From positions 1 through 19,636 of the forward strand of contig CAKSEE010000048.1 of the NCBI GenBank assembly GCA_934446455.1: DNA of 19,636 nucleotides, read 5' to 3'. Within the stretch, counting starts at the first letter, position 1, and the number at the start of each line of letters is the position of its first letter. The notes below the pieces were generated by a model. It ran no database searches. It saw only the letters and a list, made by a program, of their open reading frames with translations, and was not told the origin of the DNA. The position numbers and the translations under genes were made by a program. This DNA is from an uncultured Oscillospiraceae bacterium (GTDB taxonomy: Bacteria > Bacillota > Clostridia > Oscillospirales > Ruminococcaceae). This document shows positions 13,462-19,636 of the stretch, piece after piece.

Positions 13462-14865
13462 ATGGGCGGATTTTTTGGAGTAGTTTCGGAGCAGAGCTGC
13501 ACGAACGATTTGTTTTTCGGCGTGGATTATCACTCGCACCTTGGCACGCGCAGGGGCGGAATGGCAGTATACGGAGAGGGCGGCTTCCACCGTTCGATAC
13601 ATAATATCGAGCACGCGCCGTTCCGCACGAAGTTTGAGGGCGACCTTGACGAGCTCGAGGGTACAAGCGGAATCGGCTGCATTTCAGACAACGAGCCGCA
13701 GCCCCTTATTGTAAAGTCCCACCTTGGCAGCTACGCCATTACGACAGTCGGGCTTATCAACAACCTTGACGAGCTTGCGGAGATTTCGCTCAACAACGGC
13801 TTTTCGCATTACCTTGAGATGAGCAGCGGGCGGCTCAACCCTACGGAGGTGGTAGCCTCGCTCATTAACCGGAAGAGCTCCATAGTCGAGGGCATTCGGT
13901 ATGTGCAGGAGGTCGTAAAGGGGTCGCTTTCAATGCTTTTACTGACCCCCGACGGCATATTCGCCGCGCGCGACAGGCTCGGCAGAACGCCCGTTGTTAT
14001 AGGTAAAAAGGACGGCGCGTACTGCGCGTCGTTCGAGAGCTTCGCGTTCTACAATCTGGGCTACAAAGCCATCAAGGAGCTTGGACCTGCGGAAATCGAC
14101 TTTATCACGGCAAAGGGCGTGGAGACCGTGAGCGCGGCGCGCGAGGAGATGAAAATATGTACGTTCCTGTGGGTGTATTACGGCTACCCCACGTCGGACT
14201 ACGAGGGCGTAAACGTTGAGGAAATGCGCTACCGCTGCGGCGATTTGCTTGCGCGGCGCGACAACGTAAGCGCGGATATCGTGGCGGGCGTCCCCGATTC
14301 GGGAACGGCACACGCAATAGGGTATGCAAACCGCTCGGGGATACCGTTCGCACGCCCGTTCATCAAGTACACGCCGACATGGCCGCGCTCGTTTATGCCG
14401 ACAAATCAGAGCCGCCGCAGCCTTATCGCAAAGATGAAGCTCGTCCCCGTTGAGACTCTTATCCACGGCAAGAGTATGCTGCTTATCGATGACAGCATTG
14501 TAAGAGGCACGCAGCTTGGCGAAACGACCGAGTTCCTTTACGCAAGCGGCGCAAAGGAGGTTCACATACGCCCTGCGTGTCCGCCGCTGCTTTTCGGATG
14601 TAAGTACCTTAACTTCTCACGCAGCAAGTCCGAGCTAGACCTCATCACGCGCAGGGTTATCCTTAAGTGCGAGGGCGAGTGCACCCCCGAGCTTCTCGCG
14701 GAATACTCCGACCCTGACTCGCCGAAGTACGAGGCAATGCTTGAGGAGATACGAAAGACGCTCGGCTTTACGTCGCTGCGCTATCACCGCCTTGACGATA
14801 TGATAGAGTCCGTTGGCATTCCCGGCTGCAAGCTCTGCACCTACTGCTGGAACGGCAAGGAATAA
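13462..14865 (+). CDS. PurF-like amidophosphoribosyltransferase paralog without the catalytic cysteine
   Basis: This 467-residue protein aligns along its length with PurF, which makes phosphoribosylamine from PRPP and glutamine. The phosphoribosyltransferase half is intact: VAGVPDSGTAHAIGYA (274-289) and the PRPP loop LLIDDSIVRGTQ (340-351). All four iron-sulfur cysteine positions of Bacillus PurF seem kept (Cys233, Cys380, and two of Cys456/459/462). The N-terminal glutaminase half is degraded. The protein starts MGGFFGV where PurF starts MCGVFG, RGQE is RRGG, and AHNGNLVN is TTVGLINN. ATG 13462 is secure, with AAGGAG at 13449-13454. It should not release ammonia from glutamine by the normal route. 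It may use free ammonia, another donor, or act on another substrate. No purine genes neighbour it. Confidence 0.9.
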   Translation: MGGFFGVVSEQSCTNDLFFGVDYHSHLGTRRGGMAVYGEGGFHRSIHNIEHAPFRTKFEGDLDELEGTSGIGCISDNEPQPLIVKSHLGSYAITTVGLINNLDELAEISLNNGFSHYLEMSSGRLNPTEVVASLINRKSSIVEGIRYVQEVVKGSLSMLLLTPDGIFAARDRLGRTPVVIGKKDGAYCASFESFAFYNLGYKAIKELGPAEIDFITAKGVETVSAAREEMKICTFLWVYYGYPTSDYEGVNVEEMRYRCGDLLARRDNVSADIVAGVPDSGTAHAIGYANRSGIPFARPFIKYTPTWPRSFMPTNQSRRSLIAKMKLVPVETLIHGKSMLLIDDSIVRGTQLGETTEFLYASGAKEVHIRPACPPLLFGCKYLNFSRSKSELDLITRRVILKCEGECTPELLAEYSDPDSPKYEAMLEEIRKTLGFTSLRYHRLDDMIESVGIPGCKLCTYCWNGKE

Positions 14866-14879
14866 ACAGAAGTCCAGAA

Positions 14880-14911
14880 AACGCCTGCAAATTTGATTTG
14901 CGGGCGTTTTT
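14880..14911 (+). terminator. rho-independent terminator of the PurF-like gene
   Basis: A 13-base-pair stem, AACGCCTGCAAAT (14880-14892) with ATTTGCGGGCGTT (14896-14908), has one wobble pair and a 3-base loop. It runs into TTTTT. Confidence 0.93.
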
Positions 14912-14935
14912 CATCATTCTTTCACAAAAATCCCC

Positions 14936-14964
14936 TTGACAAATTAGTAAATTCGCCGTATAAT
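14936..14964 (+). promoter_or_regulatory. consensus sigma-A promoter of the MarR-ABC operon
   Basis: TTGACA (14936-14941) and TATAAT (14959-14964) are perfect, with a 17-base spacer. Such a strong core promoter fits a gene held down by a repressor. Confidence 0.93.
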
Positions 14965-14968
14965 GTGG

Positions 14969-14989
14969 AATATACGACAGTCGCATATT
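14969..14989 (+). promoter_or_regulatory. palindromic candidate operator for the MarR-type regulator
   Basis: Arms AATATACGAC (14969-14978) and GTCGCATATT (14980-14989) are complementary except for one base and centred on A14979. The site begins 5 bases after the -10 and covers the expected transcription start. This is where MarR repressors commonly bind their own promoters. Confidence 0.7.
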
Positions 14990-15021
14990 TGACAAGTGTA
15001 AACAGAACAAGGAGGGGAGAA

Positions 15022-15507
15022 ATGGATAAGCAGGGTATAGGCATAAAGCTCAGGCTGCTGAACAACTCAGTGCGGCGCTTTATCGACAGAGGCTCCAAAA
15101 GCAAGCGGGAGATAGACAACCTCACCTGTTCAAACGGCTGGATAATCGGGTATCTCTGTCAGGCCGAGGCAGAGGGGCGCGACGTCTTTCAGCGGGATTT
15201 TGAGGAGGAGTTCGGGATAACGCGCTCCACCGCGTCAAAGGTTATGATACTGCTGGAAAAGAAGGGCATAATATCCCGTGAGCCCGTGGCAAGCGACGCG
15301 CGGCTGAAAAAGGTGGTGCTCACCGACCGCTCAAGGGAGCTTGCAAGGCTAATGGACGAGGACGCGCAGCGCGTCGAGGCGGCGCTTACCGAGGGCTTTT
15401 CAGCGCAGGAGCTTGAAACGCTCTACAGCTATTTTGACAGATTACAGACAAATATAGAGCGCGCACAGGAGCGCGCCGCAGAGCATACAGAACATATAAA
15501 GGAGTGA
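15022..15507 (+). CDS. MarR-family transcriptional regulator
   Basis: This 161-residue protein has the MarR winged-helix fold. The recognition region is FQRDFEEEFGITRSTASKVM, followed by LEKKGIISREPVASDARLKK; the DARLKKVVLT wing carries the family's D-x-R-x-K pattern. The last 50 residues form a helical dimerisation arm. ATG 15022 follows AAGGAGG (15009-15015). A longer frame upstream runs through the promoter and operator and is rejected. Its stop is 5 bases before the first exporter gene. A perfect promoter with a palindrome at the start site lies just upstream. I infer that it represses itself and the exporter until a drug or metabolite binds. Confidence 0.93.
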   Translation: MDKQGIGIKLRLLNNSVRRFIDRGSKSKREIDNLTCSNGWIIGYLCQAEAEGRDVFQRDFEEEFGITRSTASKVMILLEKKGIISREPVASDARLKKVVLTDRSRELARLMDEDAQRVEAALTEGFSAQELETLYSYFDRLQTNIERAQERAAEHTEHIKE

Positions 15508-15512
15508 GGGCA

Positions 15513-17270
15513 ATGATAAAAAGGCTCAGTGCCTGTATAAGACAGGCGAAGGTACCCGCGCTGCTTACGCCGCTTTTCGTTATCTTTGAAACGGTGCTTG
15601 AGGTAAAGATACCCATGGTAATGGCGCAGCTTATAGACGAGGGCATAACGCCCGGCGACATGAACGCGGTGCTTAAATACGGCGTAATGCTTATAATACT
15701 TACGGCTGCGGCGCTGTTTTTCGGCGCGGTGGCGGGGTATACGGCTTCGCGCGCAAGCTCGTATTTTGCGGCGAACGTCCGCGAGGATATGTACTACAAC
15801 GTGCAGCACTTCTCGTTCGCGAATATCGACAAGTTTTCCCCCGCAAGCCTTGTTACAAGGCTTACAACTGACGTAACGAACGTGCAGATGGCGTTCCAGA
15901 TGATAACGCGCATTACGTTCAGGGCGCCCGCAATGCTTGTTTTCGCGTTCATATTCTCGTTCAGGATAAGCCCGTCGCTTTCCACTATATTCGTGGCGGT
16001 TATCCCGTTCCTTGCGGTGATACTGTTCCTTATCGTGAGGGCGGCGTTCCCGAGATTCAGAAAGGTGTTCAAGACCTACGACAAGCTCAACAACGTAGTT
16101 GAGGAGAATATCCGCGGAATACGCGTTGTAAAGAGCTTTGTGCGCGAGGAGCACGAAAAGGAGAAGTTCGGAAAGATATCCGAGAGCATTTTCGAGGACT
16201 TCTCCAAGGCGGAAAAGACCGTAGCGTTCAACGCGCCCGCAATGCAGATTTCGGTTTACACGTGCATGCTGCTTATCTCGTGGTTCGGCGCAAGAGCTAT
16301 CGTAGCTTCACAGAACGGCGCGCTTGCCAACGGGCTTACGACGGGCGAGCTTATGTCGCTTTTCACCTACGCTATGCAGATACTCATGAGCCTTATGATG
16401 CTTTCGATGATTTTCGTAATGCTCACCATGTCGAAGGCAAGCGGCGAGCGTATCGTTGAGGTGCTGGGCGAAAAGAGCGACATCACGGACGGCGAGAAGG
16501 CGCTCACCGAGATAAAGGACGGCTCGATAGAGTTTAAGAACGTGGGCTTCAGATACTTCAGCACGGCTGAAAAAGAGGCGCTGCACAACATAAACATAAC
16601 GATAAAATCGGGCGAAACCGTGGGCATAATCGGCGGCACGGGCTCGTCAAAGTCAACGTTTGTGCAGATGATACCGCGCCTTTACGACGCCACCACGGGC
16701 GAGGTGCGCGTGGGCGGCGAGAACGTGCGCGACTATCAGCTTGAGGCGCTGCGCAACAACGTTGCAATGGTGCTGCAAAAGAACGTGCTTTTCTCCGGTA
16801 CGATAAAGGAGAACCTGCGCTGGGGCGACGAAAACGCCACGGACGAGGAAATAGAGCGCGTGTGCAGGCTTGCGTGCGCGGACGAGTTCATACAGACGTT
16901 CCCCGACAAGTACGACACCTATATCGAGCAGGGCGGCTCTAACGTTTCGGGCGGACAGAAGCAGCGCCTGTGCATTGCGCGCGCGCTTCTCAAAAAGCCT
17001 AAGATACTGATACTTGACGACAGCACGAGCGCTGTTGATACCAAGACGGACGCGCTTATAAGAAAGGCGTTCCGCGACGAAATACCCGATACTACCAAGA
17101 TAATCATAGCGCAGCGCATAGCTTCCGTAAGCGACGCGGATAAGATAATCGTAATGGACAACGGCGAAATTGCGGACTTTGGCACGCATGACGAGCTGTA
17201 CGCGCGCAGCAGCATATACCGCGAGGTATACGACTCGCAGACGAGAGGAGGCGCAGACGATGAGCAGTAA
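15513..17270 (+). CDS. ABC exporter half-transporter, degenerate-site subunit
   Basis: This 585-residue protein has an N-terminal six-helix exporter domain (about residues 15-300) and a C-terminal ATPase. Its nucleotide site is non-canonical. Walker A is GGTGSSKST with Ser379 in place of the usual Gly. Walker B is ILILDD with Asp503 where the catalytic Glu should be. The switch His is Gln534 in IIIAQR. The signature VSGGQKQR is good. This is the pattern of the degenerate partner in heterodimeric multidrug exporters such as BmrCD or LmrCD. ATG 15513 is preferred over GTG 15504, which overlaps the AAGGAG site at 15499-15504. It overlaps the partner gene by 11 bases. The substrate is unknown. 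Confidence 0.93.
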   Translation: MIKRLSACIRQAKVPALLTPLFVIFETVLEVKIPMVMAQLIDEGITPGDMNAVLKYGVMLIILTAAALFFGAVAGYTASRASSYFAANVREDMYYNVQHFSFANIDKFSPASLVTRLTTDVTNVQMAFQMITRITFRAPAMLVFAFIFSFRISPSLSTIFVAVIPFLAVILFLIVRAAFPRFRKVFKTYDKLNNVVEENIRGIRVVKSFVREEHEKEKFGKISESIFEDFSKAEKTVAFNAPAMQISVYTCMLLISWFGARAIVASQNGALANGLTTGELMSLFTYAMQILMSLMMLSMIFVMLTMSKASGERIVEVLGEKSDITDGEKALTEIKDGSIEFKNVGFRYFSTAEKEALHNINITIKSGETVGIIGGTGSSKSTFVQMIPRLYDATTGEVRVGGENVRDYQLEALRNNVAMVLQKNVLFSGTIKENLRWGDENATDEEIERVCRLACADEFIQTFPDKYDTYIEQGGSNVSGGQKQRLCIARALLKKPKILILDDSTSAVDTKTDALIRKAFRDEIPDTTKIIIAQRIASVSDADKIIVMDNGEIADFGTHDELYARSSIYREVYDSQTRGGADDEQ

Positions 17271-19203
17271 TAAGACCGCACATTTTGACCCAAAGAAGCT
17301 CCCGCCGAAAAAGGGACCGGGGCTTAAGTTCGACATGGGCGCTATTAAGAGGCTTTTCGTTTACATGAAGCCGTTCAGGGTGAAACTTATACTTGTGGCA
17401 ATATGCATTATCGTGAGCAGTATTGCAAGCGTTTCCGCCTCGCTCTTTATAAAAACGCTTATCGACCGGTATATTTTCCCGCTTATCGGCTCGGAGAATC
17501 CCGACTACTCGGGGCTTCTTGGCGCTATGGTCGGCATGGCGGCGCTTTTTGCGGTGGGAATAATATGCACGCTGCTTTACAACAGGCTTATGGCGGACGT
17601 TTCGCAGGGAGTGCTCAAGAACATACGCGACGAGATGTTCTCGCATATGCAGACGCTGCCCATAAGGTATTTCGACACGCACACCCACGGCGACGTTATG
17701 AGTTACTACACAAACGACACCGACGCGCTGCGCCAGATGATTTCGCAGACGATACCGCAGGTTATATCCTCCGTGGTAACGATAGTCAGCGTGTTCGTGT
17801 CCATGCTTGTGCTTTCGGTATGGCTGACTCTCGTTGTTGTGCTGTTCCTTGCGGTAATGCTTGCCATAACGGGACTTATCGCGGGCAAGAGCGGCACGTT
17901 CTTCATGCGGCAGCAGCAGTCCCTCGCGGGTATGAACGGCTATATTGAAGAGATGATAAACGGGCAGAAGGTGGTAAAGGTTTTCTGCCACGAGGAAAAG
18001 GCAAAGCAGGCGTTTGACGTTAAGAACGACGACCTTTGCGAAAACACCTGCAAGGCGAACGCCTACGCGAATATCCTCATGCCCGTAAACAACTGCATGG
18101 GCTACCTGCTTTACGTTATCCTTGCAATAGTAGGCGGGCTGTTTGCGATAAAGGAAGTACCCAACGCCGCGTGCTTTGCGGTGAATATTCTGTCGCTCGG
18201 CGCGATAGCGTCGTTCCTGCAGCTTTCGAGAAGCTTTATCGGACCTATAGGGCAGGTTTCGCAGCAGCTGAGCAGCGTTGCAATGGCAATGGCGGGCGCG
18301 CAGAGAATCTTCTCGCTTATAGACGAGGAGAGCGAAACGGACAACGGCTATGTAACGCTTGTAAACGCAAAGTACGAGAACGGCGTTCTCGCCGAAACCG
18401 CAGAGCGCACCCATATCTGGGCGTGGAAGCACCCGCATAAGGAAGAGGGCACCGTCACCTACACCGAGCTTAAGGGCAACGTTGTGCTTGACGACGTGGA
18501 TTTCGGCTATGTCCCCGAAAAGATAGTGCTGCACAATATCGACATCTACGCGCAGCCCGGGCAGAAGGTGGCGTTCGTTGGCGCAACGGGCGCAGGCAAA
18601 ACCACGATAACCAACCTTATTAACCGTTTCTACGACATAGCGGACGGCAAGATACGCTACGACGGCATTAACATCAACAAGATAAAGAAAGCAGACCTGC
18701 GCCGTTCGCTTGGCGTTGTGCTGCAGGACGTAAACCTCTTTACGGGGACGGTAATGGACAACCTGCGCTACGGCAAGCCCGACGCCACGGACGAGGACTG
18801 CATAGCCGCAGCGAAGCTTGCAAACGCCGACGGCTTCATAAGAATGCTGCCCGAGGGCTACAACACCGTTCTCAAGGGGGACGGCAGCGGGCTTTCGCAG
18901 GGACAGCGCCAGCTTATCTCGATAGCGAGGGCGGCGGTAGCAGACCCGCCCGTAATGATACTCGACGAGGCTACATCGTCGATAGACACGCGCACCGAGG
19001 CAATTGTGCAGGCGGGCATGGACGCGCTTATGAAGGGCAGGACCGTATTCGTAATAGCGCACAGGCTCTCTACTGTCAAGAACTCGGACGTTATCATGGT
19101 GCTTGACCACGGCAGGATAATCGAGCGCGGCAGCCACGAGAAGCTTATCGCCCAGAAGGGGCAGTATTACAGGCTCTACACGGGCGCGTTCGAATTGGAA
19201 TAA
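17260..19203 (+). CDS. ABC exporter half-transporter, catalytic-site subunit
   Basis: This 647-residue partner has a basic N-terminal extension (about 50 residues), six membrane helices and an ATPase. Its catalytic residues are intact: Walker A GATGAGKTT (441-449), Walker B MILDEATSS with Glu570, and switch His601 in VIAHR. Its own signature is LSQGQ (545-549) rather than LSGGQ. It therefore pairs with the degenerate Walker motifs of the other subunit to make the inactive site, while its own Walker motifs meet the partner's good signature. A linker of about 45 residues between the membrane and ATPase domains (near WAWKHPHKEEGTVTYTEL) is typical of this subfamily. ATG 17260 has AGGAGG at 17246-17251. 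The frame overlaps the upstream gene by 11 bases. Confidence 0.94.
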   Translation: MSSNKTAHFDPKKLPPKKGPGLKFDMGAIKRLFVYMKPFRVKLILVAICIIVSSIASVSASLFIKTLIDRYIFPLIGSENPDYSGLLGAMVGMAALFAVGIICTLLYNRLMADVSQGVLKNIRDEMFSHMQTLPIRYFDTHTHGDVMSYYTNDTDALRQMISQTIPQVISSVVTIVSVFVSMLVLSVWLTLVVVLFLAVMLAITGLIAGKSGTFFMRQQQSLAGMNGYIEEMINGQKVVKVFCHEEKAKQAFDVKNDDLCENTCKANAYANILMPVNNCMGYLLYVILAIVGGLFAIKEVPNAACFAVNILSLGAIASFLQLSRSFIGPIGQVSQQLSSVAMAMAGAQRIFSLIDEESETDNGYVTLVNAKYENGVLAETAERTHIWAWKHPHKEEGTVTYTELKGNVVLDDVDFGYVPEKIVLHNIDIYAQPGQKVAFVGATGAGKTTITNLINRFYDIADGKIRYDGININKIKKADLRRSLGVVLQDVNLFTGTVMDNLRYGKPDATDEDCIAAAKLANADGFIRMLPEGYNTVLKGDGSGLSQGQRQLISIARAAVADPPVMILDEATSSIDTRTEAIVQAGMDALMKGRTVFVIAHRLSTVKNSDVIMVLDHGRIIERGSHEKLIAQKGQYYRLYTGAFELE

Positions 19204-19375
19204 AAAGGCGCAGCGCTTAACTTGTTGGAAAAAAGAGTACACTAGACCGGCGAGAAAGGTGCAGCTGCCAGAAAACGGCATTTCGGCCAGGCATAGTGCC
19301 TGCCGAATATGCCGCTGACGACGCAGATGTGCCTTTATTGACAGTCTGGCGCTGCACAGAAAAGGCGCAGCGCTT
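19203..19375. repeat. second intergenic repeat element with duplicated ends
   Basis: AAAAGGCGCAGCGCTT is repeated exactly at 19203-19218 and 19360-19375, right after the exporter operon. The left interior, ACTTGTTGGAAAAAAGAG, and the right interior, CTTTATTGACAGTCTGG, resemble the arms of the element at 8459-8696. A long hairpin lies in the middle: CGGCATTTCGGCCAGGCA (19276-19293) against TGCCTGCCGAATATGCCG (19297-19314). GCGCTGC (19349-19355) also pairs with GCAGCGC (19367-19373), giving a terminator-like stem before TTTATCC. I see no gene in 19204-19540. Confidence 0.65.
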
Positions 19376-19430
19376 TATCCATAGTATACGGCGCGTCGTA
19401 TTTTGTCATATCTTGACGGCGAAAAAGCGG

Positions 19431-19459
19431 TTGAAATTTCTGCGCGAATGTGCTATAAT
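19431..19459 (+). promoter_or_regulatory. extended -10 sigma-A promoter of the activase gene
   Basis: TTGAAA (19431-19436) and TATAAT (19454-19459) have a 17-base spacer, with TGC directly before the -10 (extended -10). Transcription would start near 19466, about 75 bases before the TTG start. Confidence 0.88.
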
Positions 19460-19540
19460 GAAAAATGTATGCAGAACAGATACGACAGATATATATATTA
19501 GCAGGGGCGCGCGTCCCGATACCTGAAAGGATTTGATTTT

Positions 19541-19636
19541 TTGAAGCGTGTAGGACTGGATATTGGCTCAACAACGGTTAAGGCCGCCGTTCTCGGAGAA
19601 AACGGCGAGCTGATTTACAGCCGGTACAGAAGGCAC
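19541..19636 (+). CDS. acyl-CoA dehydratase activase (HgdC/BadF family), 5' end only
   Basis: The last 96 bases encode 32 residues opening MKRVGLDIGSTTVKAAVLGE and then NGELIYSRYRRH. DIGSTTVK is the phosphate-binding loop of the ASKHA-fold activators of 2-hydroxyacyl-CoA dehydratases. In Clostridia this opening is common in very large activase-related proteins. The start is TTG at 19541 with AAAGG at 19526-19530; no ATG precedes it in frame. The protein runs off the window, so the Cys ligands for the iron-sulfur cluster and the full length cannot be seen. It is a separate transcription unit from the exporter. Confidence 0.85.
   Translation, partial: MKRVGLDIGSTTVKAAVLGENGELIYSRYRRH

Noticed and set aside
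14893..15021. Upstream extension of the MarR gene
   Set aside because: It would run through the previous terminator, the consensus promoter and the operator.
17104..19281. Very long open frame (725 codons) on the minus strand opposite the second ABC exporter gene
   Set aside because: The + strand protein has all ABC motifs. The minus frame gives an Arg/Tyr/Val-rich sequence with no family pattern and exists because of GC-rich codon bias.

Overview
The window looks like a chromosome segment of an anaerobic Clostridia bacterium, most likely a gut Ruminococcaceae/Oscillospirales relative. This placement is inferred from gene content and style, not from a marker gene. Supporting signs are strong GGAGG ribosome sites, near-perfect sigma-A promoters with 17-base spacers, a CUT1 sugar importer with no local ATPase, a split biotin-dependent carboxyltransferase set, an acyl-CoA dehydratase activase start, and a class III ribonucleotide reductase-related protein. 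All genes I could support lie on the + strand.

Layout. 1-297: a 55-bp tandem repeat and a hairpin-bearing dispersed repeat. 298-1370: an RluB-type pseudouridine synthase overlapping a small GNAT-like hypothetical gene. 1530-4967: three tandem paralogous exported proteins, two lipoproteins and one with an ordinary signal peptide. 5312-8436: a three-gene operon for a 12S-type carboxyltransferase, a 1.3S-type biotin carrier and a 5S-type pyruvate/oxaloacetate carboxyltransferase. Together these resemble a soluble transcarboxylase. 8437-9268: a terminator-ended repeat element, an A-rich island and a structured leader. 9269-12759: a CUT1 sugar importer (binding lipoprotein plus two permeases), with a branched RNA structure and a five-codon upstream ORF between the first two genes.

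12856-13365: a small transcription unit encoding a 90-residue protein that looks like the detached glycyl-radical tail of anaerobic ribonucleotide reductase NrdD. Two NrdR-box-like sites overlie its promoter. 13368-14911: a monocistronic PurF-like gene whose N-terminal catalytic cysteine is replaced by glycine. 14936-19203: a MarR-type regulator with a palindromic candidate operator, followed by the two halves of a heterodimeric ABC exporter. 19203-19375: a second terminator-ended repeat element. 19541 to the end: the start of a large acyl-CoA dehydratase activase (HgdC/BadF family).

The strongest candidate for undescribed biology is the NrdD-tail orphan at 12962-13234. Sequence and promoter context together suggest a spare glycyl-radical domain for class III ribonucleotide reductase, analogous to GrcA/YfiD for pyruvate formate-lyase. 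Next come the PurF paralog with a degraded glutaminase site, the transcarboxylase with altered oxyanion-hole glycine pairs, and a family of intergenic elements carrying terminator-like hairpins at both ends.
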